A DNA stretch of 64,000 nt from CAYPIE01 sp964410665 (GTDB lineage Bacteria; Planctomycetota; Planctomycetia; Gemmatales; Gemmataceae): positions 1 to 64,000 of the forward strand of contig CAYPIE010000010.1 in NCBI GenBank assembly GCA_964410665.1, in the 5' to 3' direction. The notes below the pieces were generated by a model, which saw only the letters and a program-made list of their open reading frames with translations, ran no database searches and was not told where the DNA came from. Positions within the stretch are counted from its first letter, which is position 1; each line of letters starts with the position of its first letter. The position numbers and the translations under genes are program-made. This document shows positions 9,490 to 17,585 of the stretch, one piece after another.

Positions 9490-10065
9490 TTACTCCCGGT
9501 GGCGAAACCATTTCCGCTCCAGGCAATCGCGCAGGTCGGCTCGGGCCCGGAATAGCCGCAAGGACACATTGGCTGGGGTGATGCCCAACAGTTCGGCGAT
9601 CGAGTCGATCGATAACTCACAAAATTCCTGGAGCGAATATACGTCCGCCAAGGCTGGCGAGAGCTTGGATGCACAGCCCCGAAACACTTGCCAGAATTCC
9701 GCATCCTCGGCCAGCCGTGACGGGTCTGCTGACCACGGCTGACAAGCTGGTTGGCGGACCGATGCGTTCCGTAGATCAGCTTGGTTGGGCGTCTGCTCGA
9801 CGATGCCGCGGGAGCGGAAATAGTCGGCGATCTTCCGCCGCAAGATGCTGGTCAGCCAGGTTCGTTCGGAGGCTCGCTGGTCAAATTGGGCAATACAACG
9901 GAGGGCACCGAGGAAGGTTTCCTGCACCAGATCCTCGGCCACATTCTCGGACCGGACCCGCAGAAGCGCGAACCGGTACAGGGCATCGGCGTGGTCGCGT
10001 ACCCAGCGGGACGGATCCGACTGAGCACGACTGGGGCGGGTTGTCCTAAGCGGCGATGAGCTCAT
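9490..10065 (-). CDS. ECF-type RNA polymerase sigma factor
   Basis: A 191-residue sigma factor. Region 2: ADALYRFALLRVRSENVAED, LVQETFLGALR, RTWLTSILRRKIADYFRS. Region 4: LSIDSIAELLGITPANVSLR followed by an RARADLRDCLE helix. The frame extends 50 codons upstream, but ATG 10065 overlaps the stop of the zinc-finger anti-sigma gene as ATGA, so this start is preferred; ATG 10074 is the alternative. The conserved sequence begins only after about SRWVRDHADALY. Likely controls an envelope or oxidative response together with the upstream gene. Confidence 0.9.
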   Translation of the reverse strand: MSSSPLRTTRPSRAQSDPSRWVRDHADALYRFALLRVRSENVAEDLVQETFLGALRCIAQFDQRASERTWLTSILRRKIADYFRSRGIVEQTPNQADLRNASVRQPACQPWSADPSRLAEDAEFWQVFRGCASKLSPALADVYSLQEFCELSIDSIAELLGITPANVSLRLFRARADLRDCLERKWFRHRE

Positions 10066-10349
10066 TCGGTCCATTCTCGAATCGCCTGTTCCATCCGTGC
10101 TTCGGCCTCCATCGACAGGCCCAGTGGGTGGCCGTTCGTCCCACTTCGGCCTAAAGAGCGTGCCGTGTTGCTTAGTTGTCGCAGTTGCGACCGGAATCGC
10201 CGACATGACCAGCATAGAAATATATGTATAAAAATATCGATACGCTCCGATCCAGACAGGCTGCGGTCCAACTCTTCAGACATCAGGGGCGAGGCATGGC
10301 TGCAATCTATTGTCAGGATCCGGCCAACGGCTCGGAAGAATCGTCTCAC
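10062..10349 (-). CDS. zf-HC2-type anti-sigma factor
   Basis: A 95-residue protein with the arrangement Cys16...HIFLCWSCRRF, the Cys/His-x3-Cys-x2-Cys zinc-binding signature of short anti-sigma factors. It has no transmembrane segment, so it resembles soluble ZAS-domain proteins. The start is GTG 10349, preceded by GAGAGGT at good spacing; an internal ATG at 10283 would lose Cys16 of the motif. It overlaps the sigma gene by 4 bp but lies upstream of it, whereas the sigma gene usually comes first. The role as antagonist of that sigma factor is inferred from adjacency. Confidence 0.75.
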   Translation of the reverse strand: MRRFFRAVGRILTIDCSHASPLMSEELDRSLSGSERIDIFIHIFLCWSCRRFRSQLRQLSNTARSLGRSGTNGHPLGLSMEAEARMEQAIREWTE

Positions 10350-10386
10350 GGTGATACCTCTCGGCGGTGCAGGGGGCGAAGAAAAC

Positions 10387-10413
10387 AGCGCCGGCCTTTA
10401 GGAGACCGGCGCT
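10387..10413 (-). terminator. Rho-independent-type terminator after spondin-like gene
   Basis: A perfect 8-bp stem, AGCGCCGG (10387-10394) and CCGGCGCT (10406-10413), with an 11-nt loop. On the minus strand the hairpin is followed by GTTTTC, a short T run. It lies 20 bp beyond the stop of the spondin-like gene and upstream of the anti-sigma gene. Confidence 0.65.
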
Positions 10414-10432
10414 CGAGCAGGAGATGGAATGA

Positions 10433-11509
10433 TTAGAGATCCACAACGAAACTACCCAGGAAGCGGAACCGGCTCTGGTTGTCGAGGCTGTCCTCAACGG
10501 CTCCGGGGTTGAGATAGACAAAATACCGGCCGGAGTCTTCGGGGCCGAGGGAGCCCGGCGCCGGCAGTTGGTACGTTGCAACCACCGAGCCCGGTTCCTC
10601 GCCAGCTTCGCTGAGAACCGAAACGGGAGCGAGGAAGCGGAAGCCACTACGGGTCAAGGCAACGACGAACAAGTCGCTCGGATCGATGCTGGATGAATCG
10701 ACGCCGGAGTCGTCCTGGAAGAGGACGCGAACCGCAATGGTCGAATCGCCCGGTTGGGCATCGTCCAGCTTGGCTTCAGGCCCTTGCAGGTCGGTGGTGG
10801 CTAAGTCGATGGTGATGCGTGCGATCGGCGTGCTACGGTTAAACGCGGTGCCGAGTGTGCCGCCGGTAGGGAGACCGGTACCGATGAAGTTATCCAAACC
10901 AGGGTGCCAGCGGACCCGACGATTCTCGTTCTCCGATACCCCGCCCTCGGTGGAGAATGCCGCACCGCCTTGGGGGTTGTTGACCTCGGTACCGGAGTCC
11001 CAGATGTTGCGGCCAAACACCTCGATGGTGACCGGCCCGCGGAACTCACCGAAATCGTTGAACAGGCGGTATTGACGGGAGTTGAGGTTCCCGATGAATG
11101 CATCGTTGGAGGGGATCACCATCGAGGCGAAACTGAAAAACCGATCGCGGCGCGGGTTGTCGACCTCGATCGTCTCGGTGACCACCTCGCCTGGGTCAAA
11201 TACCGGCGCGCCAGCGAACCCTTCCGGAGCGAGAATCGTCGTGTCGGTGCCCTTGGAGACCGATTGAAAGTACTCGCTGATTTCCGAGGTGTCCCCCTCT
11301 TCTGCGAGGAGTTCGAGACCGGGGGTACGTTCGGCTCTGCGGCCTAACGAGGCAATATCAAACCGGCCGTTATGGACGCTGGTCCACAATGGGGTCAGGA
11401 ACAAACCGTCATCGTCGGCGAGGTTTTCGACAGTGACGTTTAGGGTTGCTGACGGGAGGGAACGGTCTTCGAGTGACTCGAAGCCAAGTCGAGGAGAGCG
11501 CTGGGTCAT
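10433..11509 (-). CDS. Spondin-like exported protein
   Basis: A 358-residue protein. The N-terminal tag FESLEDRSLPSA matches the tag on two other exported proteins of this window. The following region (LTPLWTSVHNGRFDIASLG, LELLAEEGDTSEISEYF, MVIPSNDAFIGN) matches the spondin N domain as found in bacterial proteins. The C-terminal 130 residues form a beta-rich region with no recognised domain. ATG 11509 is chosen because GGAGGAA lies directly upstream and because the tag begins just after it; 64 codons of open frame upstream look non-coding. A terminator follows. Probably cell-surface or extracellular; function unknown. Confidence 0.85.
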   Translation of the reverse strand: MTQRSPRLGFESLEDRSLPSATLNVTVENLADDDGLFLTPLWTSVHNGRFDIASLGRRAERTPGLELLAEEGDTSEISEYFQSVSKGTDTTILAPEGFAGAPVFDPGEVVTETIEVDNPRRDRFFSFASMVIPSNDAFIGNLNSRQYRLFNDFGEFRGPVTIEVFGRNIWDSGTEVNNPQGGAAFSTEGGVSENENRRVRWHPGLDNFIGTGLPTGGTLGTAFNRSTPIARITIDLATTDLQGPEAKLDDAQPGDSTIAVRVLFQDDSGVDSSSIDPSDLFVVALTRSGFRFLAPVSVLSEAGEEPGSVVATYQLPAPGSLGPEDSGRYFVYLNPGAVEDSLDNQSRFRFLGSFVVDL

Positions 11510-11858
11510 TGGTTCCTCCGAAAGGGGATCGTGATCAAAGCACCGAGTTAGTCGGGCTTCGCGGAGGAATCTTTCATGGAAGCGGTGAGAAAACGAAAAA
11601 AGTTTCGCGACCAGCGTTTCATGCCTTGCCTGAGTCAATCCGCGGTCCATGCTCGGTCCAATGACGGCGGATACACCCAAGCTCACAAAGGCCTGCCCCA
11701 CGATCGCGTCGGCGGGAGGACTCAGGGGGTGATGTCAATGCGGTAGCCCGGATTCAAACGGGTCTGGAACTGGAATGCTGCACACCTTCTTACCGATGTC
11801 TCCGAATCATACTCTAAAGGCAATCAGCCCTGACCGAAGGTGGTGTCGTAGGAGCAGC
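11510..11858. other. Divergent intergenic region
   Basis: About 350 bp separate the spondin-like gene (minus) from the MarC gene (plus), so promoters for both should be here. I could not pick confident -35/-10 boxes. A short CCCGGATTCAAACGGG palindrome near 11747 was considered as a tRNA arm and rejected. Confidence 0.4.
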
Positions 11859-12479
11859 ATGATCGTGGATCCGTTTCAAGAAGCGTTCAGCAAGTTTATT
11901 GTGCTATGGGCCGTGATTGATCCGGTTGGGACTGTGCCTGTGTTCATCTACGCCACCACGGACCGAACGAACACGGAGCGACGCCAAATCGCGTTGCATG
12001 CGTCGTTGGCCGCCGCGGGCATCTTGCTTTTCTTCATTGTAGCGGGTGAACCGATGTTGCTTGCCATGAACGTCCCCTTGCTTGCTTTTGAAATCGCTGG
12101 GGGCATCGTTCTGTTTCTGTTTGCTCTGACCATGATTTTTGGTGAAAGCAAGCCGGACGGAGAGAGAAAGTTGGTGCGCAGTGTGCAAGAAACGGCCATC
12201 TACCCCCTAGCCACTCCGTCCATCGCTTCTCCAGGAGCGATGCTGGCGGTGGTATTACTGACCGAAAATCAAACCCACACGCTGCTCGATCAGGCTGGCA
12301 CCGCCATGATCATGCTGTTGGTGGTTTTCATGTCCTTTGGGATGATGCTTCTCGCAGGACCGATTCTCAGATTCATCGGCAGGGGGGGAGCAAGCGTCAT
12401 CAGCCGGGTGATGGGTCTGATCTTGGCATCGATCGCCGCAACACACGTACTCGACGGAGCGAAACAGTATTTCCAGTAA
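11859..12479 (+). CDS. MarC family integral membrane protein
   Basis: A 206-residue inner-membrane protein with six hydrophobic segments. It carries the MarC/NAAT family pattern: FIVLWAVIDPVGTVPVFIY at the N-terminus, LAFEIAGGIVLFLFALTM, YPLATPSIASPGAM in the middle and GLILASIAATHVLDG at the end. ATG 11859 is supported by TAGGAG immediately upstream; an in-frame ATG 84 bp earlier adds a non-conserved extension. Transport substrate is not established for the family. It stands alone, convergent with the transketolase genes. Confidence 0.92.
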   Translation: MIVDPFQEAFSKFIVLWAVIDPVGTVPVFIYATTDRTNTERRQIALHASLAAAGILLFFIVAGEPMLLAMNVPLLAFEIAGGIVLFLFALTMIFGESKPDGERKLVRSVQETAIYPLATPSIASPGAMLAVVLLTENQTHTLLDQAGTAMIMLLVVFMSFGMMLLAGPILRFIGRGGASVISRVMGLILASIAATHVLDGAKQYFQ

Positions 12480-12522
12480 TCGAAGACCGGGCTGTTCGGT
12501 TGCACTGGCTGGCATCGAAGAC

Positions 12523-12555
12523 GCGCCTCCCCAAATCGCAGTTCGAAGGAGGCGC
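12523..12555. terminator. Hairpin between convergent genes
   Basis: An 8-bp perfect inverted repeat, GCGCCTCC (12523-12530) and GGAGGCGC (12548-12555), with a 17-nt loop. It lies between the ends of the MarC and transketolase genes. There is no T tract on either side, so a bidirectional terminator role is plausible but unproven. Confidence 0.45.
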
Positions 12556-12588
12556 AATCAGTGGATCGAAAGCACCCGGCAAGAAGGC

Positions 12589-13536
12589 TTACTTGCCCAG
12601 GAGGTCCTTGACCGATTCGAGGATTTTCTCCGAGGTTAGGCCGTACTTCTCAAGAAGCTCCTCTGGCGTCCCTGATTCGGCAAAGGTGTCGTGGATCCCT
12701 ACGAAACGCATCGGTACTGGCTGATACTGAGCGGACACCATGGCGACCACGCTGCCCAGGCCGCCGTGTAAGAGGTGTTCCTCGGCAACGACGATGTGGC
12801 CGGTCTCGCGCGCGGCGGTGATCACCGCTTCCTCATCACAGGGCTTGACGGTGTGCATATCGATGACCCGGGCGTCAACGCCTTGTTTAGCCAAGCCATC
12901 CGCCGCATAGAGGGCTGGGGCGACCATCAGCCCGTTGGCGATGATGGTCACGTCTTTGCCGGGACGCAGGACGTTGGCCTTGCCCAGCTGGAAGTTGACG
13001 CCGTCGGGATAGACGATTGGCACGTTGGGCCGACCTGCTCGCAGATACGCCGGCGTTTTGATCATGGTCAGGGCCTCAACGGCCGCGGTCATCGATACCT
13101 CATCGGCCGGGACAACCACCGTGAAGTTGGGCAGGCTGGAAGCGAGGCTAATGTCCTCGATGCCCATTTGCGACGGTCCATCTTCACCGATGCTGATGCC
13201 AGCGTGGGTGCCGACCACCTTGACATCGATACACGGGAAGGCCACAGACATGCGCAATTGATCGTAGCTATTACACATGATGAACGCGGCAAAGCTGGCC
13301 AGCCAAGACCGTTTTCCCGAACAAGCCATGCCGGCGGCCACGCCGACCAGGTTGGACTCGGCGATGCCGACATTAAAGAAGCGTTCGGGGTGCTTCTTGC
13401 CAAAAACTTCGGTGCGGGTCGAATTGCCCACATCGCCATCCACGACGACAATGTCGCGCAACCGGTCCCCCAATGCCGCGAGCGAGTTGCCAAACGCGTC
13501 CCGGGTCGCCTTGCCCATTTGCAGTTGCATGGTCAT
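12589..13536 (-). CDS. Transketolase, C-terminal subunit
   Basis: A 315-residue subunit with the pyrimidine-binding and C-terminal domains of a split transketolase (pentose phosphate pathway, thiamine diphosphate and Mg2+). Visible motifs: DGDVGNSTRTEVF, RFFNVGIAESNLVGVAAGMA (the catalytic Glu that activates ThDP), GTHAGISIGEDGPSQMGIED and ARVIDMHTVKPCD. Start at ATG 13536 with GGAG close upstream; ATG 13530 is equally possible by spacing. It follows the N-terminal subunit gene by 25 bp, and together they make one functional enzyme. Confidence 0.93.
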   Translation of the reverse strand: MTMQLQMGKATRDAFGNSLAALGDRLRDIVVVDGDVGNSTRTEVFGKKHPERFFNVGIAESNLVGVAAGMACSGKRSWLASFAAFIMCNSYDQLRMSVAFPCIDVKVVGTHAGISIGEDGPSQMGIEDISLASSLPNFTVVVPADEVSMTAAVEALTMIKTPAYLRAGRPNVPIVYPDGVNFQLGKANVLRPGKDVTIIANGLMVAPALYAADGLAKQGVDARVIDMHTVKPCDEEAVITAARETGHIVVAEEHLLHGGLGSVVAMVSAQYQPVPMRFVGIHDTFAESGTPEELLEKYGLTSEKILESVKDLLGK

Positions 13537-13561
13537 GATCTCCGCTAGCCGTGGATGTGCG

Positions 13562-14407
13562 TCACAGTTCGGTGGTTTCCAGGAATGCCAGGACTTTTTC
13601 CGCCTCATCGGGCTTGAACGGCTTGCCGTGGTGGTTGGGGTCGCCGATGACTTCCGAGACCGGATAGCCCTTGTGGGTGTGAGAGATAATGACGCTGGGC
13701 TGGCCCTCGGTGGTCGTAGCGTGTTTCAAAGCGGCGAGTACTTGGTCGAGGTTGTTGCCCTCGATGGTTTGGGCTGACCAGCCAAAAGCCTCGTATTTGG
13801 GGGCCAGTGGAGCTAGGTTGAGAACGTCTTTGGTGGCCCCAGTCTGCTGATAGCCGTTTTGGTCGACGATGGCGACCAGATTATCCAGCTTAAACTTGGC
13901 CGCGCACATCACGGCTTCCCAGACCTGACCTTCATCCTGTTCACCATCGCCCATCAAGACAAAGACGCGCGAAGGCAGGCCGTCTAGTCGGGTCGCCAAG
14001 GCGTGCCCGACGCCCAAGGACAGACCTTGGCCGAGCGAGCCGGTCGAAGCTTCGATGCCGGGGAGCCGGCGATAGTTGGGGTGTCCTTCGAGTGGACTGC
14101 CCAGCTTACGCAGGGTTTGCAACTGTTCTTTGGGGAAATAACCGGCCTCAGCCAGAACGGCATACAGCAGTGGTGCGGCATGACCCTTGCTGAGAATAAA
14201 GCGATCCCGGGCCCGATCGCCGGGGTCTTTCGGGTTGTAGCGGAGGAAACCGCCAAAATAGAGGGCGGTCACCATTTCGGTTGCAGAAAGCGAACTGGTG
14301 GGGTGACCGCTGCCAGCAGTGGTGGTACTGGTGACAATTGCCTTACGAATGTTTTTGATATGTTCGCGCAGGTCTTCGCGCGTTGAAGTTACGGCGCTAA
14401 CCGACAT
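13562..14407 (-). CDS. Transketolase, N-terminal (ThDP-binding) subunit
   Basis: A 281-residue subunit carrying the ThDP pyrophosphate-binding domain. Motifs: SGHPTSSLSATEMV, RFILSKGHAAPLLYAVLAE, STGSLGQGLSLGVGHALA, and the ThDP motif GDGEQDEGQVWEA...NLVAIVDQNG. ATG 14407 is preceded by AGGGAGGAG. It is the first gene of a two-gene operon with the C-terminal subunit. Some family members act as 1-deoxyxylulose-like enzymes, but the order and lengths fit a split transketolase. Confidence 0.93.
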   Translation of the reverse strand: MSVSAVTSTREDLREHIKNIRKAIVTSTTTAGSGHPTSSLSATEMVTALYFGGFLRYNPKDPGDRARDRFILSKGHAAPLLYAVLAEAGYFPKEQLQTLRKLGSPLEGHPNYRRLPGIEASTGSLGQGLSLGVGHALATRLDGLPSRVFVLMGDGEQDEGQVWEAVMCAAKFKLDNLVAIVDQNGYQQTGATKDVLNLAPLAPKYEAFGWSAQTIEGNNLDQVLAALKHATTTEGQPSVIISHTHKGYPVSEVIGDPNHHGKPFKPDEAEKVLAFLETTEL

Positions 14408-14496
14408 GCTCGCACTCCTCCCTATCGGAAAAGCCAGGAAGCGTCTCGGTTAGCTATTGTGGGGGGGAACCCGATGGCTGGCAATGGGAGAGCCCA

Positions 14497-15462
14497 TCAA
14501 TCCGCCCGGAGGCGCTGACGTCGCCACCAGCCGGCCCCGCCCAATCCAAGTAGGGCTAGCAAGATTCCGCTAGGCTCAGGCACCACCGGCGGGGCGCCTC
14601 CATCGGGGTCGGCGGGCCCGAAGTCCGGCCCGCCGGCCCGCTGAATGCTCCCATCACGTGCGGCAAAGACGAGCCGGCCCGGTGGGTTGTCGCCCACCAG
14701 TGGGTCGCCGGGCTCGGGTAGGAGGTCGAAGGCGGTAAAGGTCTCGGGCGGCATGGTCAACGAACTCAACGCGGTTGGGCTGTTATCGAGAAAAGCCCCA
14801 TTGACCCCCGAGCCTTCCCATTCAAACGCAGGTGCATCGTCACCGCCGGCAGCATAGCCAACCCGGGCGGACGCTCCGCCAAGACCTTCGACGCCGCCGT
14901 TGAAGTCGCCGGTCTCCCATTCGATCCGCTCATAGTTGAATTCGATGTCAAAATTGCCCGCACCCGTGTCACTGCGATCGGTCAAGACGACTTGAAAGGA
15001 ATTGGTTTTATCCCGGGCGGCATCATAATAGCCGACATCCGTCCAGGTCGCGGCAAAGGCATTCCGTCCGTCAATTTGGCCAGCACCAAAGGTGACCCGA
15101 CCGGTAGCGGTGGTATCCACATCGGCAAAAAACGGAGCGATGATGGCCCGGTCAGTGGAGCTTAGCTCATAGGGTGTAAAGGTGGTCAGAGGAGTATCAA
15201 AGGTAATATTTCCGTTGCTATTCACATAAACCGTATCGACCTCCTGACCAAGGAAATTACCGGTGAAGCCGAGTCCGACCGGGGCCGAGGAGGTGTCGTC
15301 TTCCGGAGGCAGTTCCGCAGTGGTAAAGCCGCTGCGGATGGGCCCAGCCCCAGCGGGCATTGCCAGGAGCACAAGCCCCAACAAACTGAACCAGCGTGCC
15401 CGGGACTCCGTGGAACTCGTTGAGCTGGTGGGGAGCCAGCACACCAAAGACAGAGACGACAT
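14497..15462 (-). CDS. Exported nidogen-like protein with PEP-CTERM anchor
   Basis: A 321-residue protein. A signal peptide sits at about 20-45 (ARWFSLLGLVLLAMPAGA). A nidogen-like (NIDO) domain follows (GLGFTGNFLGQEVDTVYVN, SNGNITFDTPLTTFTPYEL, RAIIAPFFADVDT, FAATWTDVGYYDA, VLTDRSDTGAGNFDIEFNYE). The C-terminus is a textbook PEP-CTERM sorting signal: VPEPSGILLALLGLGG, then WWRRQRLR. PEP-CTERM proteins are normally processed by an exosortase and sent to the surface or matrix. ATG 15462 has AGGAAGG upstream; the longer frame overlaps the neighbouring small gene. Function beyond surface display is unknown. Confidence 0.9.
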   Translation of the reverse strand: MSSLSLVCWLPTSSTSSTESRARWFSLLGLVLLAMPAGAGPIRSGFTTAELPPEDDTSSAPVGLGFTGNFLGQEVDTVYVNSNGNITFDTPLTTFTPYELSSTDRAIIAPFFADVDTTATGRVTFGAGQIDGRNAFAATWTDVGYYDAARDKTNSFQVVLTDRSDTGAGNFDIEFNYERIEWETGDFNGGVEGLGGASARVGYAAGGDDAPAFEWEGSGVNGAFLDNSPTALSSLTMPPETFTAFDLLPEPGDPLVGDNPPGRLVFAARDGSIQRAGGPDFGPADPDGGAPPVVPEPSGILLALLGLGGAGWWRRQRLRAD

Positions 15463-15479
15463 GTGCAGCGCCTTCCTGG

Positions 15480-15749
15480 TCAAGGGATGAGGGGGGAGGG
15501 AAACCATCGCTTCACACCGGGAGGAAAGTCGTCGGGGGCGGGGTGCATCTTGGTGGGGACAACCAATGGCGAAGGCACGGTCAAGGGGGAGAGAGACGGG
15601 CCTTTCACCACCGGTGCTTCCGAAGCCGCGGGGGAAGCTAAACGCATGCGTAACCACATGACGGGGGCCACGAGGATCGGCCCGGCCAGGAAGGTCCAGA
15701 GCGTCAACACGACGATCCAGCGATACTGTCCCGGAAGCGTCTCGGACAT
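15480..15749 (-). CDS. Small single-pass membrane protein, unknown function
   Basis: An 89-residue protein: short polar N-terminus (MSETLPGQYRW), one hydrophobic helix (IVVLTLWTFLAGPILVAPVMW), then a Pro/Ser/Val-rich tail. Start ATG 15749 is chosen for the strong GGAGGG 8 bases upstream. It ends 17 bp before the PEP-CTERM gene on the same strand and probably shares its transcript. No family recognised. Confidence 0.6.
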   Translation of the reverse strand: MSETLPGQYRWIVVLTLWTFLAGPILVAPVMWLRMRLASPAASEAPVVKGPSLSPLTVPSPLVVPTKMHPAPDDFPPGVKRWFPSPLIP

Positions 15750-15891
15750 CGTGCGGCCCTCCATCCTTGAGCGGCCTAACCACCTCGTGTGCTTACCGTA
15801 TCCGGCCCAAACCGAACCGAACAAGTAAGCGATCGGCGTCGTGATAACATGCCGCGGCAACCGTGTAAAGTCGAGCAAATCAGCATAAAAA

Positions 15892-15918
15892 AACCCACGC
15901 CGGGGTTTGGCGTGGGTT
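15892..15918 (-). terminator. Strong Rho-independent terminator
   Basis: A perfect 10-bp stem, AACCCACGCC (15892-15901) and GGCGTGGGTT (15909-15918), with a 7-nt loop. On the minus strand it is followed directly by a run of seven Ts (15886-15892). It would stop transcripts coming from the oxidoreductase gene, some 490 bp upstream, before the small membrane protein gene. Confidence 0.85.
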
Positions 15919-16405
15919 GCAAGGGGGATCGTCCTGGACCGTCTCACGCTGCGCTGACGCCCACAGCGTTTGCCCCTCGACGGGGCCCAGGGTCAGATCT
16001 ATGACCCAGCGTTTTGGTGGACGCTTGGGGTATGGAAAACGGTGCTAAGAGCACCGGTAAGCGAAACCATTTCCTGTTCCAGGTCGAGTGCGAACCGTCG
16101 TTTGTCAACCTGGAACAGGGGAAACCTCTTTCCTGTTCTGGCCCCGTCACCTGAGTGACTTTTGCCGTAAGAACCTATGTGCAAGGGGTGTGCCAGGAGC
16201 CAAAGAAAATCACAAGCAAAATCCGAAGTAGTTGTCAGATAGCGATTTAGAGAAAATGAGGTCTGCCTGGGCGCAAACGTCTCCGGCCCGGGATAGGCAA
16301 CACTTACAATTCCAACGGCCAAAACTGCAAACTGCCTGTTTCACCCTGACACAATCGCCTGCCTTGCTGCATCGGATTCCCCCATTCCCAACCGAACCAC
16401 GCATT
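15919..16405. other. Non-coding spacer with several inverted repeats
   Basis: About 490 bp between the oxidoreductase stop and the terminator carry no recognisable gene. They contain a small hairpin GGGTCA-GATCTA-TGACCC (15990-16007) and the larger inverted repeat listed separately. If the terminator at 15892 serves the oxidoreductase, this is a long structured 3' untranslated region or hides a small RNA on the minus strand. Confidence 0.4.
16073..16119. repeat. 12-bp perfect inverted repeat
   Basis: CCTGTTCCAGGT (16073-16084) and ACCTGGAACAGG (16108-16119) pair perfectly across a 23-nt loop. A third partial copy (TTTCCTGTTCTGG) follows at about 16130. There is no transposase nearby. It may be a structured RNA element or the remnant of a small mobile repeat. 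Confidence 0.6.
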
Positions 16406-17410
16406 CTAGACCAGCCCGGTCCGTACCTCGACAACCTCGTGTTGTTGTGCAGATTGCGTGAGAGCATCGATGACGGCCAAAGTTTTGATCGCTTCTTCTG
16501 GAGCTGGTACGGGATCGCGGTTTTCCCAAACGGCCTGGGCAAAGTCGTCGAGCATGCACACCATCTGATCGTAGCCGCCGATGGCGACATCCTCCGGGGC
16601 ATCGCCCTGGCGCAGGATGGTGTAGGTGGCCGGGTCAGAAGGTAACCACATCTCTGGGATTTCGACCGTACCCGTTTCGCCGACGATCTCCAACCAGCCA
16701 CGGAATGGGCTGGTGAAGCCGCAGTCAAAGCTCGCCATGCGACCATCGGCGAACCAAAGCAAGGCGCTCATCTCGACATCGCAATCATGGGCGTAGTGGG
16801 CCGAAGCGAACACACGGACTGGCTCAGCGGCAAAAGCCCAGCGGATGCCAAACACCGGGTAACAGCCGACATCCAGTAAGCTGCCGCCTCCCAAGTTGGA
16901 TTGCAGGCGGATATTGCTGGGAGAGAGTTGGTCCATCTGAAAGGTAAAGGCGCTGGTGACTCGTTTGATCGGGCCGATCCCCCCTTGGTCGAGGAAGGTC
17001 TTCAGCTGCTGCGTCCGCGGGTGGTGCGGCCACATGAAGCCATCCATGAGACGTACATTCTTGTCACGGCAATAGGCGACTAAGGCCGCGGCTTCTTCGG
17101 CAGTAGGGGTAAGGGGCTTCTCACAAAGAATATGCTTACCCGCATCCGCCGCTTTGCGCGTCCACTCAGCGTGCAGGCTGTTGGGCAAGGGGATGTAGAC
17201 GGCTTCGATCGCCGGGTCGGCCAAGAGTGCGTCGTAGCTGCCGTAGGCGTTGGGGATGCCGTCTTGCTGGGCCGCTTGCTCAGCCTTGGCCGGATCGCGG
17301 CTGGCGATCCCCACCAGATCGACCGAAGGGGCGCTACGGAAAGCAGGCATAAGGCGTTGGTTGATCTTGGCAGTGCCTAAGATGCCCCAGCGGAGTTTGC
17401 GATTGGTCAT
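16406..17410 (-). CDS. Gfo/Idh/MocA family NAD(P)-dependent oxidoreductase
   Basis: A 334-residue soluble oxidoreductase. N-terminal Rossmann fold: RWGILGTAKINQRL, LVGIASRDPAKAEQAA, AVYIPLPNSLHAEWT. The catalytic-lysine motif is HILCEKPL, and the C-terminal alpha/beta domain (VTSAFTFQM, GGSLLDVGCYPVFGIRWAF) binds substrate, usually a sugar or inositol derivative. ATG 17410 has GAGGTG six bases upstream; a further 24 upstream codons are not conserved. Monocistronic and divergent from the MscS gene. Substrate cannot be read from sequence. Confidence 0.92.
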   Translation of the reverse strand: MTNRKLRWGILGTAKINQRLMPAFRSAPSVDLVGIASRDPAKAEQAAQQDGIPNAYGSYDALLADPAIEAVYIPLPNSLHAEWTRKAADAGKHILCEKPLTPTAEEAAALVAYCRDKNVRLMDGFMWPHHPRTQQLKTFLDQGGIGPIKRVTSAFTFQMDQLSPSNIRLQSNLGGGSLLDVGCYPVFGIRWAFAAEPVRVFASAHYAHDCDVEMSALLWFADGRMASFDCGFTSPFRGWLEIVGETGTVEIPEMWLPSDPATYTILRQGDAPEDVAIGGYDQMVCMLDDFAQAVWENRDPVPAPEEAIKTLAVIDALTQSAQQHEVVEVRTGLV

Positions 17411-17585
17411 GGGAATCACCTCAATGCAAGGAGTTGTCTTGAGGAGGTTTTCTAGCGAGGCGAGGAAGATTCGTCTGCCCATGCTAAGAGGAGGGGAAAG
17501 CGAACGGCTGTGGCTTGCATGGTTCGGGCAAAACCGCTATGATCGCTTCGATTATGAATAAAAGTGTAGATATGGGAGTGAGTTC

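Noticed and set aside
11745..11765. tRNA T-arm-like palindrome CCCGGATTCAAACGGG
   Set aside because: The loop and flanking bases do not give a T-stem with the invariant G-C closing pair, and no acceptor, D or anticodon arm can be built around it.
12775..13548. A 257-codon open frame antisense to the transketolase subunit
   Set aside because: The minus strand encodes a full, conserved transketolase domain; the antisense product has no family and no start signal.
16073..16119. Terminal inverted repeats of an insertion sequence
   Set aside because: The arms are only 23 bp apart and no transposase or target-site duplication is seen.
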